From NCBI RefSeq assembly GCF_006385135.1, contig NZ_CP041025.1, positions 310,001 through 374,000 on the forward strand: a DNA stretch of 64,000 bases, given 5' to 3'. Below, one piece after another: positions 19,248-29,971 of the stretch. Below the pieces are notes generated by a model, which saw nothing but the letters and a program-made list of their open reading frames with translations, searched no databases and was not told where the DNA came from. The DNA is from Paremcibacter congregatus (GTDB lineage Bacteria > Pseudomonadota > Alphaproteobacteria > Sphingomonadales > Emcibacteraceae). Position numbers and translations under genes: made by a program. Each line of letters begins with the position of its first letter. The first letter of the stretch is position 1.

Positions 19248-21572
19248 TTATGCGGGTTTGACGAAGCTGTCCATAACCTTGCGGCTGCTGCTCATTTCAA
19301 AATCAACTTCCAGCTTGTTGCCATCAAGCAGGATCACGATGCCATAACCGAATTTATCATGAAACACCCGGTCGCCGACTTTAAAGGCGGAAGGGGCGGC
19401 TGTTTTGGAGGCGGGCCTGGCCCCGGCGCGGGGGCTTTTGGACCGGCTGCGGTCGAGTTGATAGGACCCTGACTGTCCGGGGTCATAGCCTTGTGACCAT
19501 TTTTGCGTGGCCCCGCCCCCGGAGAAACTTTCCGAGAAACCTCCTGGCGTCGCCTGACCATACATGCCTTGGGACTGCTGGATCTCCACATGATCCGCCG
19601 GCAGTTCACTGATAAAGCGTGACGGCAGGGGGCTGGTGTAATTGCCATAAAGATAGCGTGAGGCTACATGGAAAATATGGGCTTCCTTGCGGGCGCGGGT
19701 CAGGCCGACATAGGCGAGACGGCGTTCTTCCTCCAGCCCCTTGGGGCCCTGTTCTTCCAGGGATTTCTTGCTGGGGAACAGCTCTTCCTCCCAGCCGGGC
19801 AGGAAGACGGTGTCAAATTCCAGTCCCTTGGCGCCGTGCAGGGTCATGATGTTGATCTTGTCCTGCTGATCATTGTGGGCATTCTCCATCACCAGCGCGA
19901 TATGCTCAAGGAATTCGGCCAGATCCGTGAAAGGCTCCATGGCGCGGATCAGCTCGCCGAGATTTTCCAGCTTGCCCTGGGCGTCGGGGGATTTGTCGAG
20001 CCGCCACATTTCTGAATAGCCGCTTTCCTCCATCACCGTTTCGGCGAGCGCGATATGATCATTGTCTTTGGCCTGATCGCGCCAGCGGTCGATATCGTCG
20101 AGCAGCCGGGTGAGGCTGTTTTTGGCCTTGCCGCGTAATTCGTCGGTGTCGATGATGCGACGGCCCGCCTCGGCCAGGGTGCAATTCTGGCTGCGGGAAA
20201 TGGCGTGCAGCTTGTTGACGGTGGCGTCACCAATGCCGCGTTTGGGCACATTGATGATCCGTTCCAGCGCCAGGCTGTCGTTGGGGTTGGCGATATGACG
20301 CAGATAAGCGAGCACATCGCGGATTTCGGCGCGTTCATAAAAGCGAAAGCCGCCGACAATGCGATGCGGCACACCCAGGGTGAGGAAGCGTTCCTCAAAT
20401 TCCCGGGTCTGGAACCCGGCCCGCACCAGGATGGCCATTTCGCTGAGAGGCTGTTTCTGGCGTTGCCGGTCTTCGACCATCTCGCCGATCACCCGGGCTT
20501 CCTCACGACCGTCCCAGACCGGATTGACGGTGATTTTATCACCGCCTTCGGTTTCGGTCCACAGGGTCTTGCCGAGCCGGCTCTGATTGGCTTCGATCAG
20601 ACCGCCGGACGCGCCGAGGATATGAACGGTCGAGCGGTAATTCTGCTCAAGCCGCACCACCTGCGCCCCGTCGAAATCTTTCTCAAAACGCAGGATATTG
20701 CCGACCTCTGCGCCGCGCCAGCCGTAAATCGACTGGTCGTCATCGCCGACGCAACAGATATTCTGATGGCCCTGAGCGAGCAGACGCAGCAACAGATATT
20801 GCGCCACATTGGTATCCTGATATTCGTCGACCAGAATATAGCGGAAGCGCCGCTGATAGTCGGCCCGCACATCAGGGTTATTCTGCAGCAGGGTCAGACA
20901 CAGCAGGATCAGGTCACCGAAATCGGCGGCGTTGAGGGTGCGCAGCCGGTTTTGATATTCGGCATAAAGCAATTTGCCTTGGCCGTCGGCATAATCCTGG
21001 CCTTCCTGATCAGGCACCTGGGACGGCATCAGGCCGCGGTTTTTCCAGCCGTCGATCAGGCTGGCGAGCAGTTTCGGGTTCCAGCGTTTTTCATCAATGT
21101 CATGACTGCGCACGATCTGTTTGATCAGCCGCAGCTGGTCGTCGCTGTCAAGAATGGTGTAATTGCTTTCCAGCCCGACAAGGTGACCATGCTGGCGCAG
21201 GATTTTGACCCCGATGGCATGGAAGGTGCCGAGCCAATACATGCTTTCGACCGCACTGCCGATGATGCGTCCGACCCGGTCTTTCATCTCGGCGGCGGCC
21301 TTGTTGGTAAAGGTCACCGCAAGGATCTGCCCCGGGAAACATTTGTTCATGGCCAGGATATGGGCGAGACGGGTGGTCAGCACCCGGGTCTTGCCCGTTC
21401 CGGCGCCGGCAAGCACCAGCAACGGCCCGTCGATGGTTTCAACGGCTTCGCGTTGCGGCGGGTTGAGCCCCTCCATATAGGGCGGGGTCAGGGGCGCTGC
21501 GGTTTCTGCGGGCGCGGCGTCGAAGGGAATATCTTCGGCCGCGAAATTATCAAGATCAAATGGGTCAGACAT
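19248..21572 (-). CDS. uvrD: UvrD/PcrA-type DNA helicase
   Basis: This superfamily 1A 3'-5' helicase of about 774 residues acts in mismatch and excision repair. It shows Walker A GAGTGKT, Walker B VDEYQDTN, GDDDQSIYGWRGA, LEQNYRST and TLHGAKGLEF in order. A C-terminal basic linker is followed by a Tudor-like module (FKVGDRVFHDKFGYG) typical of PcrA/UvrD. The ATG at 21572, with an AGAG-type site upstream, matches the SDPFDLDNF start better than the upstream ATG at 21596. It is transcribed alone and converges with the DUF2807 cluster. Confidence 0.93.
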   Translation of the reverse strand: MSDPFDLDNFAAEDIPFDAAPAETAAPLTPPYMEGLNPPQREAVETIDGPLLVLAGAGTGKTRVLTTRLAHILAMNKCFPGQILAVTFTNKAAAEMKDRVGRIIGSAVESMYWLGTFHAIGVKILRQHGHLVGLESNYTILDSDDQLRLIKQIVRSHDIDEKRWNPKLLASLIDGWKNRGLMPSQVPDQEGQDYADGQGKLLYAEYQNRLRTLNAADFGDLILLCLTLLQNNPDVRADYQRRFRYILVDEYQDTNVAQYLLLRLLAQGHQNICCVGDDDQSIYGWRGAEVGNILRFEKDFDGAQVVRLEQNYRSTVHILGASGGLIEANQSRLGKTLWTETEGGDKITVNPVWDGREEARVIGEMVEDRQRQKQPLSEMAILVRAGFQTREFEERFLTLGVPHRIVGGFRFYERAEIRDVLAYLRHIANPNDSLALERIINVPKRGIGDATVNKLHAISRSQNCTLAEAGRRIIDTDELRGKAKNSLTRLLDDIDRWRDQAKDNDHIALAETVMEESGYSEMWRLDKSPDAQGKLENLGELIRAMEPFTDLAEFLEHIALVMENAHNDQQDKINIMTLHGAKGLEFDTVFLPGWEEELFPSKKSLEEQGPKGLEEERRLAYVGLTRARKEAHIFHVASRYLYGNYTSPLPSRFISELPADHVEIQQSQGMYGQATPGGFSESFSGGGATQKWSQGYDPGQSGSYQLDRSRSKSPRAGARPASKTAAPSAFKVGDRVFHDKFGYGIVILLDGNKLEVDFEMSSSRKVMDSFVKPA

Positions 21573-21619
21573 GCTCTCTGTATACTGCAAAATCATCTGA
21601 AAGACATATGTTTTTTTGG

Positions 21620-23449
21620 CTATTCTTTTTCGGAAAGCAGGGCCTGATTATAGGCCTTCAAAACCTGTTTGTGATAGAGAATGCCGACGATCTCCGCCTG
21701 TTCGTCATCGGTGACCACAGGCAAGGCTTCCTCGCCGCTCTGATCAAACTTCTGAAAGGCGTCTTCCAGATTGTCGCTCGGGGTCAGGGTGGCGGTGACG
21801 GGGCGACAGATATCGGCGGCTGTCAGGGGAGCATCCGGGCTCTCTTCTTTATTCTCTTCTGTGTTTTCTGGGCATTTACGCAATTCGGCCAGAGTGACAG
21901 ATCCTTTTAGATTACAACCTTCATCAATGATATATATGTGATCATGGTCCTTGGTCAGCAGCACATGTTGCACATCCTTGATGCTGGCCATATCGCTGGC
22001 GATGGCATAGTCATTTTGCATCAGGGAATGGACATGTGTCGAACGCATCACGTGACGGGCGCGCCCGCCTTCCAGATCAAGGCCGATCCGTTTGAGCTGC
22101 ATATGAAACACCGATGTGGCGCGCAGATAATGCTGCGTGACCAGATTGGAAATCACCACTGACACCATCAGGGCGATGGTGATCTGATAATCCCCGGTCA
22201 GTTCAAAGATAATCAGGATGGTGGAAATCGGTGCGCCAAGAACAGCGGAGGACACAGCCCCCATGCCGACAATGGCGTAAAGACCGTAACTGAATTCGAC
22301 CCCGCCAAATTGCGCCGCCGCGGCGGCGGCGACAAAGCCGAAAGCGCCACCAACCATGGCGCCGAGAAACAGGGAAGGTGAAAATATGCCGGTGCCGTAA
22401 CGAAAAGCCAGGGCGATGGCCGAGGCCGCGACTTTCAACACAATCAGCAGCAGCAGGGTCTGAATGGAAAAAATTTCTTTGAGCGCCCCGTCAGTGGTGC
22501 CGTAGCCATGTCCGAGGATGTAGGGACTGATCAGGGCCAGCAGGCCGATGGCAAGCCCGCCAAAAGGGGGCAGGGCCCATTCGGGCAGAGATAATTTCCG
22601 GGCAAATTCTTCGGTAAAGAACAGGCTTTTGATGAAAATAATTGCGGCAAGGGCGCTGATCAGGCCGAGCAGGATAAAGGCGGGAAATTCCCAAAAGGTG
22701 GTGATGTAATAATCGGGAATAATAAAGCCGGGGAAATTGCCGATGTGTATGCGGGCCACGATCGCGGCAGAAACGGAGGCGATAACGATGGGGGCGAAGG
22801 TGCTCAGGGCATAATGCCCGAGAATCACTTCCAGCGCGAAAAACACGCCGGCGATCGGCGCGTTGAAAGAAGCCGATACCGCCGCCGCCACGCCGCAGCC
22901 AAGGAGGGTGCGGGACATGGTGGGGGACAGGTGAAGCCGCTGGGCAACCCAGGAAGAGACCGTCGCCCCGAGATGGACCACCGGCCCTTCGCGGCCGGCG
23001 GCAGAGCCTGATCCGAGGGCGATGGCGGAAGCCAGGGCGCTGAACAGGCCCTTGCGGGTCGGGATGACGGTATGATGCACGGCATTGGCCGCCATGACAT
23101 CCGCGATACTGCCGGGTTGCGCGCTTTTCATCAGGTAGCGGTAAATGAAGCTGACCACCAGGCCGCCGGTCACCGTCGACAGGATGATTTTCCAGGCCGG
23201 CAGATTATCCACATGGGACAGGATATTTTCATTGTGATTCCCGAGAAGGACTTCCTGGGAAAGATAGATCAGGGTGCGAAATCCGATCGCGGCATAGGCG
23301 ACACCGATACCGGTCAACAGGGCGAGAATGCTGCCGATCAGTTTGTCGCGCTGACGCAGGTTCCGGGCTACATTTCGGGGTTTGAACAGATCAATCATTT
23401 GGGACAGCAGCAGCATCAGCCGGGATAGAGCGGGAGTGATTTTTGTCAT
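21620..23449 (-). CDS. CLC-family chloride channel/antiporter with C-terminal CBS region
   Basis: This protein of about 609 residues has roughly ten to twelve membrane segments. The CLC signatures are present: GSGSAAGREGP carries the gating glutamate of the GREGP motif, and GIFSPSLFLGAMVGG and GMGAVSSAVLGAP also match. The gating Glu suggests an H+/Cl- exchanger, but channel behaviour cannot be excluded. A cytoplasmic CBS-like pair follows from about residue 455 (VHSLMQNDYAIASDM; ADICRPVTATLTPSD), interrupted by a Glu-rich linker. The ATG at 23449 is preferred over an in-frame start 11 codons earlier that would overlap the thioesterase gene. Confidence 0.9.
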   Translation of the reverse strand: MTKITPALSRLMLLLSQMIDLFKPRNVARNLRQRDKLIGSILALLTGIGVAYAAIGFRTLIYLSQEVLLGNHNENILSHVDNLPAWKIILSTVTGGLVVSFIYRYLMKSAQPGSIADVMAANAVHHTVIPTRKGLFSALASAIALGSGSAAGREGPVVHLGATVSSWVAQRLHLSPTMSRTLLGCGVAAAVSASFNAPIAGVFFALEVILGHYALSTFAPIVIASVSAAIVARIHIGNFPGFIIPDYYITTFWEFPAFILLGLISALAAIIFIKSLFFTEEFARKLSLPEWALPPFGGLAIGLLALISPYILGHGYGTTDGALKEIFSIQTLLLLIVLKVAASAIALAFRYGTGIFSPSLFLGAMVGGAFGFVAAAAAAQFGGVEFSYGLYAIVGMGAVSSAVLGAPISTILIIFELTGDYQITIALMVSVVISNLVTQHYLRATSVFHMQLKRIGLDLEGGRARHVMRSTHVHSLMQNDYAIASDMASIKDVQHVLLTKDHDHIYIIDEGCNLKGSVTLAELRKCPENTEENKEESPDAPLTAADICRPVTATLTPSDNLEDAFQKFDQSGEEALPVVTDDEQAEIVGILYHKQVLKAYNQALLSEKE

Positions 23450-23478
23450 GACGTGAACTTTACTCCCAATCCCTGTGG

Positions 23479-24006
23479 TCAAGAATTCTTTGTGACCGGT
23501 TTAGATGAGGCTTTTTTTGCTGGCCGGCGAATGGCGATTGACCGGCCTATTTCCCGGGGAACGCCATAGGTTTTATGATGATCCAGTTTTTGGTGCAACA
23601 GGTCTATTTTGTCTTGGGAAAACCGGGTTGGCAAACGATTTTCCATATTCACATGCAGGGAAATCTGTTCCATGGTGGCGGAACGGGCCCCGGTGTCTCT
23701 ATGAATGAGACACATAAAATAATGCATGAATTTACTGTCGAAATCCAGAAGTTGGAAATGAACATGAACCGGATCGCCCTGTTTCAATTCATGTTGATAG
23801 GTTACATGATTTTCCAGGGCAAACATTGATTTGCCGTGGGTGCGGACGTAATTGAGCCCGAGTTCCAGTTCTTCAAGAAAATTTGTCAGTGCCTGATCAA
23901 ACAGCAACACATAATAGGCCATATTCATATGGCCATTAAAATCAATCCATTCTTCCTTGATGGTGGTTTCCAGCAGAACGGGACCATATTTTGTGTCTTC
24001 AGGCAT
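23479..24006 (-). CDS. Hotdog-fold acyl-CoA thioesterase-like protein
   Basis: This 175-residue single hotdog domain is of the 4-hydroxybenzoyl-CoA thioesterase/FadM type. The signature region WIDFNGHMNMAYYVLLFDQA carries the GHMN(M)xxY motif. The usual catalytic Asp of the DxxGHxN class is replaced by Asn (DFNGH), as in several thioesterases annotated next to carnitine-metabolism genes. A Lys-rich C-terminal tail (RRPAKKASSKPVTKN) extends beyond the fold. It lies just upstream of the CLC gene on the same strand, probably as one unit. The substrate is unknown. Confidence 0.75.
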   Translation of the reverse strand: MPEDTKYGPVLLETTIKEEWIDFNGHMNMAYYVLLFDQALTNFLEELELGLNYVRTHGKSMFALENHVTYQHELKQGDPVHVHFQLLDFDSKFMHYFMCLIHRDTGARSATMEQISLHVNMENRLPTRFSQDKIDLLHQKLDHHKTYGVPREIGRSIAIRRPAKKASSKPVTKNS

Positions 24007-24336
24007 ACATCAGCTCCTTGCCTTCCTTCACAGATGAAAGAATGGCACCTCTTGGAAGGCCACCTTATCTCCGATACTTATCATATTGTCATCAAAATAG
24101 TTAAATATTTTAGGGAAATGTATGAAATCTGTTAACGCCTTTCGGCGATAATGGCGGTTCACTACGGGGGGTGAACCCCCGTTATATCGGGTCGGATCAG
24201 TGCAGGAAATTATAATTTTTGCCAGAATGAAGACATATTATTGCCACGGTTCTTGTGTCATGTATACTCCCGATATGACATAACGTAATTGTTAAAAGAA
24301 TAAGCCGAAAGTAACTCGGGGAATGCGGAGAGAAAC
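24007..24336. other. Intergenic region between the divergent thioesterase and AsmA-like genes
   Basis: This 330-base gap is AT-rich and probably carries both promoters. It contains an ACGGGGG...CCCCCGT stem around 24166-24182 without a T tract. A weak promoter candidate, TTGTGT then TATGAC, lies near 24254-24280 on the plus strand. I see no gene in it. Confidence 0.4.
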
Positions 24337-27300
24337 TTGAAAAAACTTGGCTTTGGCCTTGGACTGTTGATTGTTGTACTGGTGGGGGGCATCCTTATTG
24401 TGCCCAGTTTCCTGAACTGGAATGAATATAAAGTCCAAATTGAACAAACCGCATCCGATTATACAGGCCGTCAGGTCAAGATCAAAGGCGACATGTCCCT
24501 GTCGCTTTTGCCGACGTCGGCCCTGTCGGCAAAAGATGTTTCTGTGACCAATATCGCCGGGGGGCGGGCCGATTATATGTTGTCCCTGAAATCCCTGGAT
24601 GTGAAGGTCAGTTTCCCGTCCGTGATTTCTTCCCTGTTTGGCGGCAAGGTCAAGGTTGAAAAGTTTATTCTGGTCGATCCGGTTATTGCGCTTGAAATAC
24701 TTGAAGATGGCCGTGGGAACTGGACATTCGGATCCGAGCAGGCCGATACCGGTGCAGCGACGTCATCGAAAAGTTCCGGCGCGGATATCAGTCTCGATAA
24801 ATTCCAGATCGTCAATGGTCAGATCAGCTTTGAAGATCTGGGCAGTGGGCGCATGGAATTACTGCGGAAGATCAACGCCAATCTGAAACTCAAAAGCATC
24901 ACCGGACCGTTCGAAATTATAGGCAGCGCCCGCTACAAAGGACTGGATACCAAGGTTGATCTCAGTCTGGGGAAAAACCGGCCGGGCAAAAAAGTACCTT
25001 TGTCCCTGAAACTGGGTTTGCTGGATGACAGGGTCGCGGCCACCGTTATGGGCAGTGTGATTCTCAGCGGGGTTGATTCCGTTTTTTCCGGGCAGATCGC
25101 GGTGAAGGCCAAGGATGCGGCGGACGTCGTGACGGCGCTGGATCGGGTCCAGGGGAAAAAGGGGCGTACGATCAATGCCATCGGGCAGGACTTCGCGCTG
25201 GATGTACAGCTGCACGGGGTACAGGACCGGATTCGGCTGACGGATCTGAGCTTGCAGATGGGGCAAAGCCGGGGGCAGGGGCAGGCCGAGCTTTCTCTGG
25301 GCGAGGCGGTGAAGTTTACAGGCGATCTGGCCATCAACAAGCTTGATCTGGATGCACTGCTGCCGGCGCTGGAAAAAAATGGCGCTGTGGCGGTGGCTCC
25401 TGCCGACAAGATGGGGAAGTCCCCCGAGGACCCCCTGCCGGCAGACAGTCTGAAACGTCTGTCAGGCAAACTGGATGTGAAACTCGGGGCGCTGAAGTAC
25501 AACAACAAGGTTGCCAGTCAGATTGTGCTGGCCGCGACCGCCGGGGACGGTCAGATCACGCTGTCATCCTTGAGCGCCCGCATGCCGGGCGGGTCCAGTC
25601 TGGCTTTTAGCGGTGCGGTGAGATCGGTAGAGGGCGCGCAGGCCCTGATGCCGGAGCTGACCGGAAAATTGACGCTTAACGCCAGCAACCTGCGGGGACT
25701 TCTGGATTGGCTAAAGATGGATATGAACGAAATTCCGTCCGGCCAGTTGGCGCAATTCTCCTATACAAGCAACATTAAGCTGAACCAGGATCTGCTGCAA
25801 CTGTACGGCATGACAGGCAAGCTTGATACTTTGCGTTTCACTGGCGGGCTATCCAGTGCCCTGGGCGCGCGGCCCTCATACGGGGTACGCCTGACGGTCG
25901 ATAACCTCAATCTGGATTCCTATCTGCCACAATCAGAAGACAAGGCGACAGAAACGCCGGATTACAAGAAAAGCCTTGCCGTTCTGGATGAATTCGACAT
26001 GACTTATGATGTGACGGCCCGCGATCTGACGGTGCGTAACATGAAAGTCAAGTCCGCGAAGCTGGATGGCACCTTGCTTGGGGGTAAGCTCGATGCGAAA
26101 ACCATTACCCTGCAGGATGCGGCGGGCATTAATCTGACCATGTCGGGAACAGGACATGATTTCAGCACAAAACCCGGCATGTCTCTTGAGTTCACAGCCG
26201 AGGCTCCGTCGCTGGTGCCGCTCGAACGGGCGTTGAAATGGGAAAATGGTATTGATCTGGGCCAGATTGGCGAAACAAAAGTCACCGGTTCCCTGGCGGC
26301 GACATTCGCCAAAGCCGATGTGAACATTAAGTCCACATTCGGGGTGAACAAGTTGGATGTCAAGGGAACCCTGCGCAGTGCGACGTTAAAGCAATTCCCC
26401 AATATTGGCAGTACCGACCTTGTCGTGGACGGCCGGTCCAGCAGTCTGGCGGCGGTGATTGACCAGTTTGATCTGGGGCTGACCAAACCCCGGGCCCAGG
26501 ATGACAAACCGATCCGCGTGGCGGGGCGAGTGAAAACCAGCGCCGGTATGGTTGATATGGATGGTATGGTTGCCGTGGCCGGTGGGCAGATGGTGGGCAA
26601 AGGCCGTCGCAAGATGCAGGGCCAGATGGCGACCCTTGATCTTGACCTGGATGTTAAAAGCAAGGAAATGCGGGAATTTATCCGCGGCCTTGGGGTGGAT
26701 TTCCGTCCGTCCGCCCAAAAACTTGGGGCGCTGGGCCTGAAGGTGAAGGTGACGGGATCGGGAGAGAAATATACGCTGAGTAACATTGTGGGTGATTTGG
26801 GCCCGGTGAAGCTTAGCGGGACCGGGCATGTGAATATGGCCCCTGCGAAGCCTGTCTTTGATTTTAATATTAAAGCCGGAGACATCCCTTTACAGGATTT
26901 CTTGCCGCCAAACGCGCCGCAAAAAGACAAACGCGCCTATGGGAACTGGTCCACGGAGCCAATGGATTTGAGCATCCTGTCGGCCTATGAAGGCCGGGCG
27001 CAGATATCTGCGGCCAACCTGCAGTATAATAAATATAATTTCGAGAATCCGACGTTTGAGACGTCTCTCAAGGACGGGGTGCTGAGGATTTCCAATTTCA
27101 GCGGTCGCCTGTTTGGCGGCGAGGCGGTGTTGACCGCCGACCTGGACAGCAAAGGCGTGCCGAACATGACGATCAACATGACGGTAAAGCAGGCGTCTTT
27201 GGTCAAGGCGACGCAGGCCGCCGCCGGGATTGCGCCGGTGACCGGATTCTTTGATATGACCGGGCAATATACGGCCAAGGGCAAAAGCCAGCAGGCCTTG

Positions 27301-27978
27301 ATGTCATCGCTCAGCGGTGGCGGCAAGGTGGTGGCCAGTCCCGGTATGATTTCCGGCATTGATGTGCCTGCGCTCAGCCGGCGTCTTGACAAGATGGATG
27401 ATAAAAAAGCCTTTTTGTCCTTGCTTGGCACCGCGCTTTCCGGGGGCAAAACCTCGTATAAAGGGGGCGTGACCGAGATCGTGGCCAAGAATGGCAAACT
27501 GAATTTCAGCCCGCTGGATATCGAGCTTGACGGGGCGAAGTCGAAGGTAAACATGGATGTGGACCTGTCGCAGTGGGTGATCCGTTCCGGGGGCAAGCTT
27601 TCTCTCACCGATCACCCTATGGCGCCGCCGATTGAAGTCGATATCGTCGGTGATGTCAGCAATCCAAAGGTGGCGTTCAAAACCGATCGACTGGAACGCT
27701 ATGTGGGCGCGAAGATCGCTTCCAACATGTTGCAGAAACTGGTTGGTGGCGAAGGTGGCCTTGAAGGTATTTTCGGCCAAGATCCCAAAAAAGACAGTAA
27801 AACGGACGCCCCGGCTTCACCGCAGGGGACGCCCGACAGTGCCACTCCCCCCCAAGGGGCGTCGAAAGACCCGGCGGTGAAGGAAAATCCGCCGCAGGAT
27901 TTTGGCAAACGGTTATTGGAAAAACTGTTTGAAAAGAACAAGAAGACGGAAGAAAACAAGCCGGACGGGGATAACTGA
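24337..27978 (+). CDS. Giant AsmA-family protein
   Basis: This 1213-residue envelope protein has an N-terminal membrane anchor (LGFGLGLLIVVLVGGILIVPSFLNW) followed by the AsmA signature region (WNEYKVQIEQTASDYTGRQVKI). A very long stretch of beta-rich repeats is predicted, with a C-terminal AsmA_2-like segment (SGGGKVVASPGMISGID). It ends in a Pro/Lys-rich tail. AsmA-like and related chorein-like proteins are proposed to act in lipid transport between the two membranes. It starts with TTG at 24337, five bases after a CGGAGAG site; no ATG gives a better N-terminus. It is a single-gene unit convergent with the RHH gene. Confidence 0.85.
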   Translation: MKKLGFGLGLLIVVLVGGILIVPSFLNWNEYKVQIEQTASDYTGRQVKIKGDMSLSLLPTSALSAKDVSVTNIAGGRADYMLSLKSLDVKVSFPSVISSLFGGKVKVEKFILVDPVIALEILEDGRGNWTFGSEQADTGAATSSKSSGADISLDKFQIVNGQISFEDLGSGRMELLRKINANLKLKSITGPFEIIGSARYKGLDTKVDLSLGKNRPGKKVPLSLKLGLLDDRVAATVMGSVILSGVDSVFSGQIAVKAKDAADVVTALDRVQGKKGRTINAIGQDFALDVQLHGVQDRIRLTDLSLQMGQSRGQGQAELSLGEAVKFTGDLAINKLDLDALLPALEKNGAVAVAPADKMGKSPEDPLPADSLKRLSGKLDVKLGALKYNNKVASQIVLAATAGDGQITLSSLSARMPGGSSLAFSGAVRSVEGAQALMPELTGKLTLNASNLRGLLDWLKMDMNEIPSGQLAQFSYTSNIKLNQDLLQLYGMTGKLDTLRFTGGLSSALGARPSYGVRLTVDNLNLDSYLPQSEDKATETPDYKKSLAVLDEFDMTYDVTARDLTVRNMKVKSAKLDGTLLGGKLDAKTITLQDAAGINLTMSGTGHDFSTKPGMSLEFTAEAPSLVPLERALKWENGIDLGQIGETKVTGSLAATFAKADVNIKSTFGVNKLDVKGTLRSATLKQFPNIGSTDLVVDGRSSSLAAVIDQFDLGLTKPRAQDDKPIRVAGRVKTSAGMVDMDGMVAVAGGQMVGKGRRKMQGQMATLDLDLDVKSKEMREFIRGLGVDFRPSAQKLGALGLKVKVTGSGEKYTLSNIVGDLGPVKLSGTGHVNMAPAKPVFDFNIKAGDIPLQDFLPPNAPQKDKRAYGNWSTEPMDLSILSAYEGRAQISAANLQYNKYNFENPTFETSLKDGVLRISNFSGRLFGGEAVLTADLDSKGVPNMTINMTVKQASLVKATQAAAGIAPVTGFFDMTGQYTAKGKSQQALMSSLSGGGKVVASPGMISGIDVPALSRRLDKMDDKKAFLSLLGTALSGGKTSYKGGVTEIVAKNGKLNFSPLDIELDGAKSKVNMDVDLSQWVIRSGGKLSLTDHPMAPPIEVDIVGDVSNPKVAFKTDRLERYVGAKIASNMLQKLVGGEGGLEGIFGQDPKKDSKTDAPASPQGTPDSATPPQGASKDPAVKENPPQDFGKRLLEKLFEKNKKTEENKPDGDN

Positions 27979-27992
27979 TCTCCGACGGCGGC

Positions 27993-28208
27993 CTATAGGC
28001 TGTTTCTCAATACAAAGACCCGGATGGCGCTGCTGAGATTACCGTCGCGCCGACTGTCGATCTCGGCAACGATCTGGCTGAGGCTCATGTCCCGTTGTCC
28101 GGCGATGTCTTTAAGCCGCCGCCAGAAAATATTTTCCAGTGTCACACTGGTCTGATGACCGGCGATGACGATCGAATGTTTTTTCAATAGAGTATCATCA
28201 CCGGTCAT
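27993..28208 (-). CDS. Ribbon-helix-helix domain protein
   Basis: This 71-residue protein matches the alphaproteobacterial ribbon-helix-helix family (PF13467-like): HSIVIAGHQTSVTLENIFWRRLKDIAGQRDMSLSQ followed by SSAIRVFVLRN. These short proteins usually lie close to sspB and a fumarase gene, as here. DNA binding is predicted from the fold; the target is unknown. It starts eight bases after the fumarase stop codon and is probably co-transcribed with fumarase. Confidence 0.85.
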   Translation of the reverse strand: MTGDDTLLKKHSIVIAGHQTSVTLENIFWRRLKDIAGQRDMSLSQIVAEIDSRRDGNLSSAIRVFVLRNSL

Positions 28209-28216
28209 GGGGAACC

Positions 28217-29827
28217 TTACAGGTTTTTAAAGAAATCATTGCCTTTGTCATCAACGACGATAAAGGCCGGGAAGTTTTTTACATCAATCTTCCACACGGC
28301 TTCCATGCCGAAATCCTCAAAATCAAGCACGTCGACCTTGGTGATGTTATTCAGGGCGAGGATAGCAGCCGGACCACCGATGGAGCCGAGGTAGAAACCG
28401 CCGTGGGTGGCGCAGCTGTCGGTGACCTGTTTGCTGCGGTTGCCCTTGGCGAGCATGATCATGCTGCCGCCGTTGGCCTGAAACGTTTCCACATAGGAAT
28501 CCATACGGCCGGCGGTCGTCGGGCCGAAAGAGCCGGAGGCGAAACCTTCCGGGGTCTTGGCGGGGCCGGCGTAATAGACGATATGGTCCTTCATATAATC
28601 GGGCATGGGTTCGCCGGCCTCGATTTTCTTAAGGATCGCCGCATGGGCGAGATCACGGGCGACAATGATGGTGCCGGTCAGGGACAGGCGGGTCTTGATG
28701 GGATACTGGCTCAATTGCGCGCGGACCTTGTCCATGGGCTGATTGAGATCGACCTTGACCACGGCCTCGGCAAGGGCGTCTTCCGTGATTTCCGGCAGAT
28801 ATTTCGCCGGGTCCCGTTCCAGTTCCTCGAGGAAAATACCCTCCGGCGTGATCTTGGCCTTGGCCTGCCGGTCGGCGGAGCAGGAAACCCCGATGCCGAT
28901 CGGCACGGACGCGCCATGACGGGGCAGCCGCACCACCCGCACATCATGGCAGAAATACTTGCCGCCGAACTGGGCGCCGATGCCGAAATTCTGTGTCAAC
29001 TTGTGGATTTTTTCTTCCAGGTCCGGCACCCGGATGGCGTGACCATAGTCATTCCCTGTCGTTGGCAGACTGTCGAGATAGCGGGCGCTGGCCATCTTGA
29101 CGGTTTTCAGGTTCATTTCGGCGCTGAGGCCGCCAATCACCACCGCCAGATGATAGGGCGGGCAGGCGGAGGTGCCAAGAGTCTTGAGACTGTCATCAAG
29201 AAAATCGAGCAGCTTGTCTTCGCGCATCACCGCCGGGGTCTGTTGGAACAAAAAGGTTTTGTTGGCCGACCCGCCGCCCTTGGCCATAAACAGGAAATGA
29301 TATTCATTGCCTTCGGTGGCGTAGATGTCAATCTGGGCCGGGGCGTTGGTCTTGGTGTTGACTTCCTCGAACATGCTGAGTGGAGCGAGCTGGGAATAGC
29401 GTAAATTCGTGCCGGTATAGGTATCGACCATCCCCTGGCTCAACGGCGCGCCGTCGTCGCCTTCGGTCCAGACATACTGGCCTTTCTTGCCGACGACGAT
29501 GGCGGTGCCGGTATCCTGACAGCTGGGCAGGGTCATGCCCGCGGCGATGTTGGCGTTCTTCAGCAATTCGGTGGCGACGAATTTGTCATTGTCGGAGGCT
29601 TCGTCATCTTTAAGGATATCGGCCAGTTGTTGCAGATGACCGGGGCGCAGAAGATGGGCGATATCGCGCATGGCTTCGCGGGCGAGCAGGCGCAAACCTT
29701 CCGGCGCGACTTCGAGAATGGTTTTTCCGTCAATTTCCCGGGTTGAGACATAATCAGAGGTGAGCTTGCGGTATTTGGTTTTCTCGTCTTTTAAAGGAAA
29801 CATGTCTGTATACGTGATTTCGGTCAT
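28217..29827 (-). CDS. fumA: Fumarate hydratase class I (iron-sulfur)
   Basis: This TCA-cycle enzyme interconverts fumarate and malate using a [4Fe-4S] cluster. The protein has about 536 residues from the ATG at 29827, which has an AGGTGG ribosome binding site; the upstream in-frame extension is not credible. The N-terminal half carries [10 protein letters not shown] with a cluster-ligand Cys, and further conserved Cys lie in [16 protein letters not shown] and [10 protein letters not shown]. The C-terminal half has [14 protein letters not shown] and [18 protein letters not shown]. The ribbon-helix-helix gene follows. The specific symbol (fumA versus fumB) is by family only. Confidence 0.92.
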   Translation of the reverse strand: MTEITYTDMFPLKDEKTKYRKLTSDYVSTREIDGKTILEVAPEGLRLLAREAMRDIAHLLRPGHLQQLADILKDDEASDNDKFVATELLKNANIAAGMTLPSCQDTGTAIVVGKKGQYVWTEGDDGAPLSQGMVDTYTGTNLRYSQLAPLSMFEEVNTKTNAPAQIDIYATEGNEYHFLFMAKGGGSANKTFLFQQTPAVMREDKLLDFLDDSLKTLGTSACPPYHLAVVIGGLSAEMNLKTVKMASARYLDSLPTTGNDYGHAIRVPDLEEKIHKLTQNFGIGAQFGGKYFCHDVRVVRLPRHGASVPIGIGVSCSADRQAKAKITPEGIFLEELERDPAKYLPEITEDALAEAVVKVDLNQPMDKVRAQLSQYPIKTRLSLTGTIIVARDLAHAAILKKIEAGEPMPDYMKDHIVYYAGPAKTPEGFASGSFGPTTAGRMDSYVETFQANGGSMIMLAKGNRSKQVTDSCATHGGFYLGSIGGPAAILALNNITKVDVLDFEDFGMEAVWKIDVKNFPAFIVVDDKGNDFFKNL

Positions 29828-29971
29828 ACTAATCCACCTGTATGGGGCGCTCCACCCCTGTTGATTTAAGCCGGTACGGATCCCTGGTTGGGCGCGCGGG
29901 CTGAAAAGGCCGCTTTTTGACCGGGGAGATGCTATTTTGTAGGTTTTAAAGTCTTTACCGGCAAAGACCAA